DNA of 64,000 nucleotides from Owenia fusiformis (lineage: Eukaryota > Annelida > Polychaeta > Sabellida > Oweniidae), in assembly GCA_903813345.2 (NCBI GenBank), contig CAIIXF020000007.1:313730-377729 (forward strand), read 5' to 3'. The notes beneath the pieces were generated by a model that worked only from the letters and a program-made list of their open reading frames with translations, was not told the origin of the DNA and searched no databases. Within the stretch, counting starts at the first letter, position 1; every line of letters starts with the position of its first letter. A program made the translations under genes and the position numbers. Positions 23,830-48,700 of the stretch are shown piece after piece.

Positions 23830-25110
23830 TTTATCTAGGTCAAAGGTCAAGAACTAGGTCAAATCCAGTACTTTGTCACTTTTTTTGATTTTCTCGGTCA
23901 TCCTTCAATATTTTTGATCCGTTTTTTTTTTCATTGTGTTCCTCATAAAAAAGTAGAAAATCTAGGGTCGATTTAGTTTTTTGGTATCTCAAACCGATTT
24001 CGAGATATCAGTGTCCGAAAACGAGGTCCAAAAAAAAGTTCTCCGAATCCAATGTCCAGGATATCAGTCTTATAGGAGATTTTCTCAGGATTCCGAATCT
24101 GAAAACCAAATTTCGATTTGACTTCCGGTTCAGAAGTTATGGCGTTTTGAAAATTCAAAAATCGCTAAATTTGGTGCCCCATGTTAATTCAATGGGAAAA
24201 AATATTTTTTTGAAGTGTAAAATACGAGATACAGACTAAGCACAGCTAAACATAATGGAAGCCCATAAAAGAAAGGGACCTCAAAACCTTCTTTTCATAA
24301 AAATTGGGACACCAAAATGCCTAGGTCAAAATCTAGGTCAAATTCAAAGTTTTTCCTTATTTTTGCGATTCTGACACTACAGATTAATTATATTCTTCAA
24401 AATTGTGTATACATGTAGCCAAGAGTGTGCTAATAGTGTTAGCCTTTTGCCGTCAGAAAGTATTTTGCCCCACTTTTGAGATATGGTGTCCGAAAAGTAG
24501 GTCAAATTAAAAAATTCTCCAAATTTAACGTTTGAGTTATGAATTAAGTATAGAATTTTCTCAGGAATCCGAATCTGCAAATCAAATTTCGATCTGACTT
24601 CCTGTTCGGAAGTTATGACATTTTGAACGCTCAAAAATCGCTAAATTTGGTGCCCCATGTTATGTCAATGGGAAAAAAGATTTTTTTGAAGTGTAAAATT
24701 CGAGATATAGACTAAGTACAGCTTAAAATAATGAAGGACCTCGAAGGCTACCTAACTTCAAAATTTGGACACCAAAATCCCCAGGTCAAAATCTAGGTCA
24801 AATTCATAGTTTTTCCTTATTTTTCCGATTCTGACACTATGTTTAAATGATTTGCTTCAAAATTTTGTATACAGGTAGGAAAAAGTGTGCTAATAGTGTT
24901 AGCCTTTTGCCGTCAGAAAGTATTTCTACCCACTTTTGAGATATGGTGTCCGAAAAGTAGGTCAAAATAAAAAGTTCTCCAAATTTAACATATGAGTTAT
25001 GAATTAAGGGTACAATTTTCTCAGGAATCCGAGTCTGCAAACCAAATTTCGATCCGACTTCCGATTCGAAAGTTATGGCGTTTTGAAATTTCGAGAAAAA
25101 TCGATCTGAT
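23830..25110. repeat. ~470-bp tandem repeat, about 2.7 copies
   Basis: A block containing CTAAATTTGGTGCCCCATGT, AGGTCAAAATCTAGGTCAAA and TTTCTCAGGA recurs around 24140, 24615 and (partly) 25075, spacing about 460-478 bp. Copies have diverged by roughly 15-20 percent. Several AGGTCA half-sites occur, including a perfect DR1 (AGGTCAAAGGTCA) at 23837-23849. Confidence 0.7.
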
Positions 25111-25159
25111 GGTATCCTGATAGAAAGTCAAGAGTAGAGAAGAAAATATTGAAAAATGC

Positions 25160-25352
25160 ATCCATCCTTCCTTTGTGATCCTATCGTATCCTTCTTATCT
25201 ACCTTTCCTTCATATCCTCTCCTTCCTATCCTTCCTATTCTATTCCTTCTTCATATTCTATTCTATCATTCTTTCTTATTCTATCCTATCGTTCCTTCCT
25301 ATTCTAGCCTATCCTTCCTTCCTTTTTCATCCATCCATCCATCCATCTTTTT
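25160..25352. repeat. Pyrimidine-rich low-complexity tract
   Basis: About 190 bases composed almost only of C and T with scattered A (TCCTT, TATTC, CATC units), ending in (CATC)n. Such strand asymmetry is simple-sequence DNA; frames across it (for example Ser/Leu/Pro-rich) are not genes. Confidence 0.85.
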
Positions 25353-25406
25353 CTGGATGACTCAGCTTATTTTGGATGACTCGGCTTATTCTGGATGACT
25401 CGGCCA
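25353..25406. repeat. 20-bp tandem repeat, three copies
   Basis: Three near-identical copies of TGGATGACTCGGCTTATTCT-type sequence directly follow the pyrimidine tract. Confidence 0.75.
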
Positions 25407-25454
25407 AAAAAAGTCTAGATCTGGAGTCTGAAATTGAACTTCGTTCAATTTCCA

Positions 25455-27465
25455 AAGTCTAGTTATTATTATTATTATTTATTATTTATTATTATTTATT
25501 GCTCTCACTATTTACAACAGTGGCACATGATGAGTATCAGTGCGGCAGAATGACATATCATTAAAATACAATATATTACAGCATTAAAAAACATTAAAAT
25601 ATTTGTTAAAATACATTACAATACTGATAATAGACTCTTATCTTCATTGTCATTACAGAAAGTGAAAGTGAATAAAATCAATGTTTGAATATCTCTTTAT
25701 TGATATCAACTAAAAATGTTTTTGATAGCTTATCAAAAGTAGAACCTAGGTCCTGTCCCCAATATATAGCTACATCATCCCCCAAAATCCAACGTGTTTT
25801 CTCAGAAATGGAAAGTTGTAGAAAAATATTGACAATTGAATCCGGGCATTCTTTATTAAACTTTTCAAAAAACATATTTCGTTGTGTTGTTGTGGATGGG
25901 CAAGTAAATAAGCGGTGTTCAAGTGTATCCTTTTCTGAGAGGCAAGTACTACAGAACCCATCTGACAGTCCCCTCCTTTCAAGATCAGTATTCAAGCCCA
26001 GACATTTAGCGCGAGCTCTGAATTTGATATGCTGGCTGTAAAAATCCATGCCTGTTTTCAGATAATTTTCTAAAAAAGTATGGTTCTTAACAGTCTTGAA
26101 TAGTGACAATGATGATTTATCGCATATTGCCTCATTAAAGCATCTTACCCATTGTTCATTTGAAATATTTAAATAAGATGTGTACCAGTTAGTATCGTCA
26201 CGGTATATAACATCATCAAGTCCAACCTCAGTTAGGATTGAGTGGACATTTTCCATAAAAGGCCATGGTGCTTTGTGACCAAGCTTAAACTCATGTAGCA
26301 AATAATTGAAAATATCTTTATGGAGTCCATTCTTCAAGGAACTTTTTAAATAAATAAAATAATCAATCTGGCGTTTATGTATAATATCACAGATTGGTCT
26401 CCACCCAAGGTCACCAAGGAGGGATTCTCTTGCAGGGTTGCATTTGAGTTGCATTAAGGCCTTAGCCATTTTGTATTGCATAGTGCTAAGATATTTTTCG
26501 GTGGTCTTATTTAGTAACATTACTCCACAACCATGGAGTATTGCAGGCAAAAACATTCCGTTATACATTGTATTGCCAAAATCAATTCTTTTCATATTAC
26601 AATGCTTTGTCAGTGTAGAGCAAATCATATTTTGAATTCTTCTTGACTTGGGTTTTAAAGTGTCTTTAATGTGGTAAGTATCCTTCAAAGAACGGTCAAA
26701 ATAGATACCCAAATACTTGTAGACTTTTACTTCTGTCAATTCATGTTCCCCTAATATCCATTTTTTCTCATAATTGATTCTTTGCCCTATAACCATTACT
26801 TTCGATTTTTTCGAATTAAATTTAAAACCCCATTCAACTGCAAAAATGTCAGTTACTTTTAAAAGTTTATTCAATTGCTGCTCAGACTCGCCCATAAGCA
26901 CTATATCATCGGCGAAAAATAAAGATGGAATTTTTTTACCTTTAAAGTCAAAGCCAATGTTTTCCTTTTCAAGTGAGCATAATAAGTCGGTCATTATAAT
27001 AGAAAATAATGTTGGGGAAAGGCAGCAACCTTGTTTTAAACCTGTTTCTGAGTCATACCATGGAGTTGAAAAATTTCCAAAAACCACCTTATTAGATATA
27101 CCTTCATATGTTTTCCTCAGGAGTCTCCAAAATTTACCCTGTATCCCCTTTTCCCATAATTTCGTAAATAAAATATCCCGATCAATCACGTCGAAAGCCT
27201 TGGAAATATCAATAAAAGCCAAAAAAGATTTATTGTTCTTTGCCTTTCTTATGCCACATAGGCCCTTTAAGGCAAATATATGGTTTTCCAATCTCAAGTT
27301 GGATCTGAAGGCACCTTGTGTATCCCCAAAGATATTTCTTTTTTCACAAAATGACCTTAATTTACTTTCCATGATAGAAGTGAAAACTTTATAAACATTA
27401 GAATTAACTGTGAGGCCCCTGAAGTTATCTAAATTCTCAATATCATTATTTATATGAAAATATGA
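25455..27465 (-). mobile_element. 5'-truncated non-LTR retrotransposon (LINE)
   Basis: On the minus strand a reverse-transcriptase frame begins abruptly near 27465, without start codon or endonuclease domain, and ends at 25678. The 3' end is followed by an AATA-type simple tail (TATT repeats at about 25462-25500 on the plus strand). Truncation at the 5' end and a simple-repeat tail are the usual signature of target-primed reverse transcription. The clade is not assigned. Confidence 0.8.
25678..27465 (-). CDS. Reverse transcriptase, 5'-truncated LINE ORF2
   Basis: The frame is open for about 595 codons and enters from a truncated 5' edge (NFRGLTVNSNVYKVFTSIM precedes the first Met at 27372). 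RT fingers/palm motifs are present in order: AFIDISKAFDVIDRD, GLKQGCCLSPTLFSI, and the catalytic LFFADDIVLMG near residue 155 from the first Met. KVYKYLGIYFD marks the thumb side. A C-terminal CSTCLSEKDTLEHRLFTC (C-x2-C-x8-H-x4-C) resembles the zinc-knuckle-like end of many LINE ORF2 proteins. No in-frame stop occurs, so the insertion is young or recently decayed, but without endonuclease it cannot move by itself. Confidence 0.85.
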   Translation of the reverse strand, partial: SYFHINNDIENLDNFRGLTVNSNVYKVFTSIMESKLRSFCEKRNIFGDTQGAFRSNLRLENHIFALKGLCGIRKAKNNKSFLAFIDISKAFDVIDRDILFTKLWEKGIQGKFWRLLRKTYEGISNKVVFGNFSTPWYDSETGLKQGCCLSPTLFSIIMTDLLCSLEKENIGFDFKGKKIPSLFFADDIVLMGESEQQLNKLLKVTDIFAVEWGFKFNSKKSKVMVIGQRINYEKKWILGEHELTEVKVYKYLGIYFDRSLKDTYHIKDTLKPKSRRIQNMICSTLTKHCNMKRIDFGNTMYNGMFLPAILHGCGVMLLNKTTEKYLSTMQYKMAKALMQLKCNPARESLLGDLGWRPICDIIHKRQIDYFIYLKSSLKNGLHKDIFNYLLHEFKLGHKAPWPFMENVHSILTEVGLDDVIYRDDTNWYTSYLNISNEQWVRCFNEAICDKSSLSLFKTVKNHTFLENYLKTGMDFYSQHIKFRARAKCLGLNTDLERRGLSDGFCSTCLSEKDTLEHRLFTCPSTTTQRNMFFEKFNKECPDSIVNIFLQLSISEKTRWILGDDVAIYWGQDLGSTFDKLSKTFLVDINKEIFKH

Positions 27466-27658
27466 AAATCAAAATGATCTTGCTGTCTTTGTCGAAGATA
27501 TAGTGAAATGTGGCTTAGGTATTGACTGAGGTCATTGGTTTTCAATGTCAAGTTATTGTCTACAGATGAGGACATGTCCTCTGCAACCAGTTGTGATTTT
27601 GTTTTGACTTCCTTTCAAAATATAAATACATTCATCTTCATTCTTTGAAGGTTGAGTA

Positions 27659-28110
27659 AGGCCATAAGAAGTAGATTCTTTGTTTTGCGTCCCCTTGCTT
27701 GCACGATTTGGAGTAAATCAGAAAAAACAAACACATAAAAATAGTACATGGGTCTGAAAGTACATGTGCCATCGCATTTCTTTAAATCAGAATCAGAGGA
27801 AATGACAAACAATTTGATGTTGACAGTCTTATTGATTACTTTGGCATACATTGTGTATTTTCTTATTTTTTACCCTTGAATAATAAGTATGTTTAAATAT
27901 ATTATATAAAATGTTTGTATAAAATGTATAAATATTTGTTTGTAATGACTGCAAATTGATATATCATCCCATTCTATGCCTATAAAATGTATACATTTCT
28001 CAGCAAACAATTTTGTGTTTTTTTCTTCAGTTTTTGTTTGTTTTCCTTGTACCCTTGCATGATTTGGATTTTGCCAGGACGCAAAACAAAGAATCTACTT
28101 CTTATGGCCT
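27659..28110. mobile_element. Element with 34-bp perfect terminal inverted repeats
   Basis: 27659-27692 and 28077-28110 are perfect 34-base inverted copies (outer part AGGCCATAAGAAGTAGATTC). Just inside each, CCTTGC..G.ATGATTTGGA-like sequence occurs in the same orientation, a direct rather than inverted internal repeat. There is no transposase frame and no clear target duplication. Confidence 0.7.
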
Positions 28111-29214
28111 AAGTAGTCTAGTGCAGAGATGTGTCCAATTGAATAATCATGGACCTAGTGTCAAAATATATCGAAGTTTGGATACTCTTATCAAATTACA
28201 TCAAGGCTAACATCTATTTTCATTAGCTACAAACAAAACCCCCAAACATACCTTATTTCATCCATGGGCTCTACCTGATAGAGCCCATGTTTCATCCAAT
28301 GTTCAAAATCAAATCAACCTAAATTCCCGGGAATCTTCTCTCGAAACCATAAAACATTGACAGAGAAACAGCTCACTAACCTTTAAATGATTTCCCAGTG
28401 ATACTGACATCGGATTCCAGCCCCATTTGCAACTTACATGTACGTTCTGTCCAACATTCTGTTTGCTATAGACCATACATGTATACATGTCGAGAAGACC
28501 TTAAATATGGATAGATTTGAGGTGTTTTAGTCTTCAAGTTTTTTTTGTTCTTCTTCTTCAGTGGACCAGAATAACTGTGAGAGCTAGCCAGTAATAGACC
28601 ACAATGGCTGTCATATTGTGTACCCCGATCGTGTACCATGCATACGGTTATATCAGACAACAGCGGGTCCGCGAAGCATTGACATGGTTATACTGTAAAC
28701 ATGCGGTTTTATCTAACCTCAGCTGCAGTAAGAATTTTAAATCGTAGATTCAAAAATCTTTCAAAAAATAAATTGCAGGACATCCATCCTTTAAATTGCT
28801 TATTTAGAAGTCTATTTCTAAGTCTGATCGGTGGTATTCATTGACAAGTGCATGTATTTTAACAAAATAGGTACAGCAAAGAAGATATTAGGCCAAACAT
28901 TGCACTAATTGCTCAGGAAAGGTAAAATGACTCCCAAATTTCCTCCATGGTCTTTATCGCACCTTTCAAGAGAGACGTTGACTATGATAGGAGAGCACAA
29001 TCAAGACTCCCTTCACTTTTTGCATGTTGAGTCGTACCCCATATTCATTGCTCTACTTACCAACGAGGAAGTACTTGGAAAAGTAAATAACTAGGGTAGT
29101 TCCTCACTTTTTCATGGTTTATTCAGTGAAAAATCAGTATAATAATTTGATGGATATTATGATCTACCCTAGCAAATCTACATGTAGTAACATTTCGAAG
29201 CCAAGCAGCATCGC

Positions 29215-29476
29215 AATATAGCATCCTCCTAAGCAGGTGTCCAGAATACGTACCTCCTTCTTCCCCCTGCTATAACCAATTTGGACGCGCCCGATTTAAC
29301 TGAATCACGTGATCTAATTATGCGCAATGACTTATACATGATTTCTGTCGCAGTGTTGCGACAGCCAATCAGATTGCGAGTTCTTAATCGGGGAATTGCT
29401 AACTGCTTATAGCAGGGTGTAAAAAGAAAGAAGATATTCTGGATTTTGAAGCCCTGTGATCGGAGGATGCAATATA
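29215..29476. mobile_element. 250-bp MITE with AATATA duplication
   Basis: The element spans 29221-29470, starting GCATCCTCC and ending GGAGGATGC. Arms of about 75 bp remain similar inward (CCAGAATA, CTTCTT, CCCTGCTATA blocks). AATATA is repeated directly outside both ends (29215-29220, 29471-29476). No coding potential. Confidence 0.75.
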
Positions 29477-30527
29477 GTGGTACTAGAATTTCTTAGATTA
29501 AGGCAAGGAGTTCCTAGAAAAAGCAAAACTCCAGATATGTAGTTTTTCAAAATCTCAACTTAACAAATTAATATCGCTGCCGATGCGCCTTTCGACTGGG
29601 CCAACAACAAATCTCAGATATATGAATTAAAGGCTAGACAAGGTTTTACTTTTGTAAATTGTCATTTCCTCTGAGATCATTGTTGACCCAGTATTGACCA
29701 GTATTAAAACATTATTATAATTATTCATTTTAGAAATGACATGTGTAATTTCAAAATAAAATTCCTAAGGTGCTTTAGAAATGTTGGTGTAATCAGTTTG
29801 GTGATTTTGTAAGGCGCTTTTAACTTAAGCGCTTTTAGCATTTTTTTCGGTGTAATTCCAGCGTATGATGATAAATGGGGAAATCTTTAAGTTGGTTATA
29901 CTTTGCTTAGAAAATTAAAGAGTTATAACTATGTCAACTAAATAGTAAAGTATTAACTCTTAGCAGTCTGCCCACGAGTTATCTTGCAAAATCAGAAATT
30001 CTCTGGGGTCTGCCGACGAGATTACTCACACTTTAGGTACTTGGCCATGGGGTTCTGCTAAAGTTCGTTTCGAAACAAAAAATATATAATTCATACCCAA
30101 CACTTGATGACCAGATCAAAAATATATTGTTTTGTAGCCTATATGTACATGATAAAAGATGTATACTTAATAATTTAATGGTCCAATTGTCCATTTTGCT
30201 CAGACCAGGGCAGGATATATTGGGATTTAGTTTATACCGCTAAGAGTTAATAATCTTGTCAGTTGTATTAAAATGTAAAAATAAAATTAGTCTTTTTATT
30301 GTGTTTTAAAAGTAGGTCAGGCTTTAATTGTAATTGGAATATGTGCGTCTTTAGTCTTTTCTAAAATGTGTACACATAATATTTCAAAATTCCATGTAGC
30401 ACCATGATGTAAAACTGGGTCCACTTTGTATTAGATAAGTGAAACCATTGCTTTTTAAGTTGGTAAAACAGTTACATTTCAGTCTGATTTACACCTAGTC
30501 TAACCAGCATTTTGTATAATTTTACAA

Positions 30528-42896
<12,369 letters not shown>

Positions 42897-45724
42897 CATA
42901 ATTAACTCAGTGATTTCACGAGTATCCATTTTGACTAACATAAGTTATTTGTTGAACAACTGCCAGAGAACAGTAGAACATAGAGAATGTGGACATTATT
43001 CATGTTTTCATGCCAAAAAGCTACTGTGAGTGTGATGTATGCTATTGTGTCTGCTAAAGCTGTGCAGGTTTTTGACAAAGGACATGATTATTCACATGTA
43101 TTGATATTGTAGCTACGGTGTTCAGTACACATGTATCTAGAATGGTCAATTCAGTTGTCAGTTGTTCTTCCTTGGCAATGAAGCATAGAAGCTTGCATTT
43201 TTATCTGAAATTTGCATCAATTCGGCATTTTTGGAAAAAAACTGTCTGATTGTAAGGAAAATCCATCTCAATGAAGCAGTTAAATGGAGTTGTAAGCTTT
43301 GATAAGCTACAGGAATGCTTAAGTGGGTGTTGTGCTGTGCCTAATTTGTTCTTTAATATGACTAAAGCAACCAAATATGATATTGGTACAGCACCATGAA
43401 AATAATAAGAAAATAAATGATCTAATTTATTCTTTATTTTTTTATTTATCTGAATATGAATTAAATAAAAGTAAGATGTGTTCCATCACGTTTAAAAGTT
43501 ATACATTTTGTGAGCTGGATCATAGACTTATACATGTATATGAAAATGTTATAAAAGGCCAATTATATGAAAGCACAAGGATAACAAGCTAGGGTAAATG
43601 TTCAAGTGGAATGTGCATATAGTTTTACTTTTATTATTTACTAATAAAATATACAAAACTACATTTTTGTGTCTCTCATTTTTATTATTCATTAGTAATC
43701 TCAATAGATAATAAATAAACTTTATGTGTATGAGTACACCTCCCCAAATTGTTAAGTGAACAAGACAAAATGTGAAAACCTCATACTAAATACATAAGAC
43801 AGCAGATTTGATATCAGACATTAACACAGAGTTTTTAACGGCTGGTGTTCTGAGAAAATGAGAAGCCAATTTCTGCTAAAAAGTTCAACAAATCTTGAAG
43901 ATTTATTTTTTATAGAGAACGTTTACTATCAAATTGCTAAATGAATGGGCGCATGGTATGGTAAAATATGTTTTCCAGGATTATTTTGAACTGATATGCT
44001 TTCAAAGGGTAATTCTGCCTGTTTATGTGCCTCATGTATTTTGATCGTCACAGATTTTTCAAAGGGAGATTTTTATATTGACAAATCAATTTCACATTTC
44101 ATTGGTTAAGTTTCAGGATCTTCTATTTGAGTTTAATGGAAAAAATTGATCAAAATAGATTTACCCATCACATATTAGCACAACGGGTGGTCTTATGAAA
44201 TGTAGTCTATTGTAAATGAAACAAGGTACATGTAGTTTGGATTTGCACAAGGATTTATATTGGCTAATGCTTATGCATCCATTGGATAATTCACTCTCTC
44301 AAAGTTTATAGAATCATTGTAAACTTTCTGACAAATTATTTTATCTTTAAGACGATTTCAATAAACTGGAATTTACAAAACTCCCCTAATTTCTTAAAAA
44401 TAGACTGATCCAGTACACACACCTTGAGCTGGCATATTGTTTTAAGATCTTTAAAAAAGGTAAAATTTCACCAATGTGCAAAATTATTGTCATTGCTGCC
44501 TTTTTAAAATAAGTTTCCATATTTTATATTAAAAGTAATCTAAAATTATTAAAACTGAACAGAGGGAGAGTAACCTGTTTTGGTGCACAAATTTAATTGA
44601 ATTTGTGTATTTGAAAAATGAAGTAAGTATTTTACATCTCTGAAGAGTGAAAAATTGGGACATCTGAAGTTATAGGATATAGTCAAGTAACATCTCTTAT
44701 TTAGCAGTTATGTCCCTATCATTGAATATATGCCTAAGGTCTGTCACCAATATAGCCCGAGCTTGCGAGGGTTATATTACGACAGACCGAAGGCATATAT
44801 TCAATAATACGGACATAACTGTTGTATTACATACTTTTATATCATGGCTACGTTATATCAATGACGCCACTATCTGTGTGCGAGTGAAAGTAGGAAGAAA
44901 TGAAACATGACGTCCCGATGACGTCATAAGATTGTCATGGTAAACGGTTTGGCGGCTATACAGGAATATATAGCCGACCTTCAGCTCCATTGACTTCAAT
45001 ACAAATGCTTCGCTGGGTATGTAATACCATGTAATATAGACACATCACCCCCCCCCCTCTGCATTCAATTTTAATTATTTTTTGTATAACGTTTTGAAAT
45101 GTATTTCAGCCAGCAATGACGGTTATTATGTGATGATAATGTCACTTACAAATGTGAATTAGAGATCGGTAGACCCCTGTTGCTTGATTTATAGCGAAAG
45201 CAATGATTCGTGCATGTTGGTAGCATTGCAACTTCTTTAATAGGTCTCACACCTTAGAAGTGTATCAGTTAAGAAAAGATTATAAAATACCAATTAACAT
45301 ATTCACCTTACCAACAACTGTGCGCCTCTTAATTTAGCAATTTATTTGTAAACTAGTTCATGGAAAAATATTTCTTGCAAATTTGTTGAATTTTCTAGCA
45401 AAAAAATCAACTACTCCCTCTCCATTCATATTTTCCGAACACCGGGTGTGGTTTTTGGAGAATACAAAAAGTAGATAGCAAATCATAGATGAAAGAGTTG
45501 TTAACAAAATGGTTCATCTAAAAAATGTCTACAAAAATGTTTAAATGTAGCAAAGGGGTATTATAAATGCATTCAATTTCAGTTTCATTTTAACTGAATC
45601 ATGCTGCCTTCCAGTAAACAAAGTTAAGACAAACCACAGAATAATAGAACTACTTTCTACAAACACAACACTCTTTAGAAAAATCATATGTTTGTCCATA
45701 AAGGTACATTTACATGGAGTTTTA
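42897..45724. other. Convergent 3' flanks of mutase and IFTAP-like gene
   Basis: The mutase 3'UTR probably extends to about 43660. The minus-strand IFTAP-like 3'UTR begins below 45725; TTTATT near 45347 could be its polyadenylation signal. A hairpin element lies at 44706-44822. Nothing else is recognised. Confidence 0.5.
44706..44822. repeat. Hairpin repeat with ~45-bp arms
   Basis: AGTTATGTCCCTATCATTGA... on the left and its near reverse complement ending GGACATAACTG on the right enclose AAGGTCTGTC/GACAGACCGAAGG arms. Partial relatives occur at 58596-58690 (minus orientation, GTTATGTCACTATAGTTGCA-like) and 50997-51035 (GTTATGTCACTATCGTTGCA), so this is a dispersed hairpin family. Confidence 0.7.
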
Positions 45725-48700
45725 TCAGTTGGCTTTATCATTTCTATTTGCAAAACCTTGAGATATCATCTCCATTTCCTCAGCAGTGTATTTTGGTGTC
45801 AAAACAACATTATCATAATCAAAATCTGTATCCAAGCTAAATGCCTCAACATCATTTTTCACATCAATGACTTCACTGTTTTCAGTCCCAGTATTGTTTA
45901 ACTGTGGTGGGTCACTATGATCAACTTTATAACTCTGAGTGGAAAAGTCAAGTTGTCTCACACGTTGAATATCACATGCTCTTGGGCTTATCTGTACTGT
46001 CTCAATCTCACCAGGGTAGTTTGTAACTGTATCAGGAATTTTAATTTCAAGTTCATCATCATTACTTTCACTGAGATCATTATGGGGTTCTTCAGGAATT
46101 ATGGGTACACCAGCGCTATCATAGAATTGGGGGTCAGACTGAGGGGGTGACAAGCTGAGATCTCGGATCCTGGGGGAGAGGATTGTGGTCCCTCCCCGGG
46201 GTGTTGTGTTTGTGTCACTGAAGTCTGGAAGATAAGGAGCCTCGTCATCTCCTGAAAGTAAAATCAATTTGTGAATATTTCTGAACATACATCTACATAA
46301 GGTTAAGTAGCTAAATAAGTATTACTTTAGCAGATAGTCACAATGTCATGGAACTGTAAACCCATTATCCAGTTGACATTTTTAGGTTTAAATTGAGCAA
46401 AATGATATCCCTAACTTTAATTAATGACAAGAAGTAGATAAACTGAAAGAATATATAAAGTCATATTCAGGCAGTTAAACGTTTTGCAAGGCAGCAACAT
46501 ACCTACTTTGACTTTTAGGCCCGTTATTAGGATATTAGGGAGTTTAAGCTTGCAATGTTTTTCACAACCTCAACATGAATGGAAAATATCTAAGCGATGC
46601 ATTTGTGTGGGAATTGGTCATAAGTTGATTTTACATGCAAGCTTAAACTCCCTATTGTCTCAAATTATAACTTGTATCTATAACTTAAACAGATTCTCTC
46701 GACTACATGTATACCACAAAATTATATTTTTACAAAACCATTTTACACAGAGCTAGAGAACACACTCACCAAGGTCAATATCTAGGACATCTTCCCCGCT
46801 ATCATGGTTACTTTCATCTTGTACAAAGTTATCCAGTTTTACAATGCTCCCTGGAGTCTCAGCTCTCACCATAACTCCACTTGTTGAGGGAGCTCCAGGT
46901 AGCACTGGAATGTCAAAAACAATAGCTTATAAACCAAGATCAGAGAAGAGGCATATATGTATCATATACAAAGGTCTTATTTCCTCATGCTGATGAAAAA
47001 AATATCACACCAAATCAATTCTCCCTTTCGCGGTTCGCCCTTTGAATCAGAACGTTCGCAAATATGCACTGAAAAAGCACTCAAAAAGGACAAAATTTGA
47101 TAGGTCAATATTTTCCCACTATGCATTTCGCGTAGCTATTAGCGTGACCCGAAAGTTCTAAATCAAACTAATTATGCAATTTTGTTTTTACTTGCGCAAG
47201 CTAAATACAAGAACACAAATGTGTACAAAATGTCCCCACCAATGGGTGATCCCATCAAATGGTTATCCTGAAAATGAGTAGACAAGACTTTACCAACACA
47301 ACTTGAGGACAGAAAATCCAAAATGGTCACCTTAAAATTTACCCAGAATGCCAAAAATTTAGTTAGTTCTGGATTTTCAAACTAAGAACAACCCCTGAAA
47401 ATTTTTAATTGATCCATCACACAGTTAAGCAGAAAACATGTAAACAAGACTTTACAGACAAGATTTTAGGATGGAAAATCCAAAATGGCTGCCTTGACAT
47501 TTACACAGAATGCCAAAAACTAATCAGATGTAGATTTTCACACTAAGAATCATCCCTGAAAATTTGAGATTGATCTACCAAAGAGTTCACCTAAAAACGC
47601 GTAGACAAGACTTTACAGGCAAGATTTTAAGACGGAAAATCCAAAATGGCTGCCTTGACATTTATCCAGAATGCCAAAAAACTAATCAGATCTAGATTTA
47701 TATACTAAGAATCATCCCTGAAAATTTGAAATAGATCTACAGGACGGTTCACCTGGAAAATGCGTGGACAAGACTTTACAGACAAGATTTTAGGGCTGCC
47801 TTGACATTTACCCAGAATGCAAAAAAACTAATCAGTTCTACATTTTCATACAAAGAATCATCCCTGAAAATTTGAAATTGATCTACAAAACGGTTCACCT
47901 GAAAACGCGTAGACAAGACTTTACAGACAAGATTTTAGGATGGAAAATCCAAAATGGCTGCCTTGACATTTACCCAGAATGCCAAAAAACTAATCAGATC
48001 TAGATTTTTATACTAAGAATCATCCCTGAAAATTTGAAATTGATCTACAAAACGGTTCACCTGAAAACGCGTAGACAAGACTTTACAGACAAGATTTTAG
48101 GACGGAAAATCCAAAATGGCTGTCTTGACATTTACCAAGAATGCCAAAAAACTAATCAGATCTAAATTTTTATACTAAGAATCATCCCTGAAAATTTGAA
48201 ATTGATCCACCAAACGGTTCACCTGAAAACACATAGACAAGACTTCACAGACAAGATTTTAGGACGGAAAAATCCAAAATGGCCGACAATAAAAAAGTGA
48301 TTACGAGTTTTTGCTGATTTCTTTTTACAAAATTATCACATATAACTACTGTTAACAATGACATAGGCTTTTACAACAAAGGACATCTGAAATTATTTAT
48401 AAAGCTACTAAATAGTTAAAGTATGAAAACTCTAAAACACCATTCAATATGATACAAAGTATTATCGTGCGCTAACTTTTCTTAAGACATTCAAAATGGC
48501 TGACATGACTGAGCTAACAGGTCCAAAACCTAATCAGATCTAGAATGAAGTGTATGCACTCATAAGTTATCCCTGAAAATTTGAAGGTGATATCTGTAGC
48601 GGTTTTGGAGAAAACTCCCGGACGTACGGACGGACAGACGGACGGACGCGCCTAGGCCGACAATATGGCCCCACACTATGTGGTGGGGACATAAAAACAA

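Larger units (their letters stand above)
27466..30527. other. Interval between LINE and mutase gene
   Basis: It holds two inverted-repeat elements (27659-28110, 29221-29470), a small hairpin at 28261-28290 (ATGGGCTCTA/TAGAGCCCAT), and a 51-nt exon-like block at 28871-28921. The mutase promoter and possible 5' exon should lie here, but I could not place them. Confidence 0.45.

Noticed and set aside
25160-25352. Leu/Ser/Phe-rich 'membrane protein' frames
   Set aside because: Translation of a pyrimidine-rich simple sequence.
26774-27394. 206-codon plus-strand frame
   Set aside because: Antisense shadow of the truncated LINE reverse transcriptase.
28909-29094. MLRKGKM-starting frame as a mutase targeting exon
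   Set aside because: It starts inside the 51-nt block, runs to a stop without a convincing donor, and does not resemble a targeting peptide beyond the first residues.
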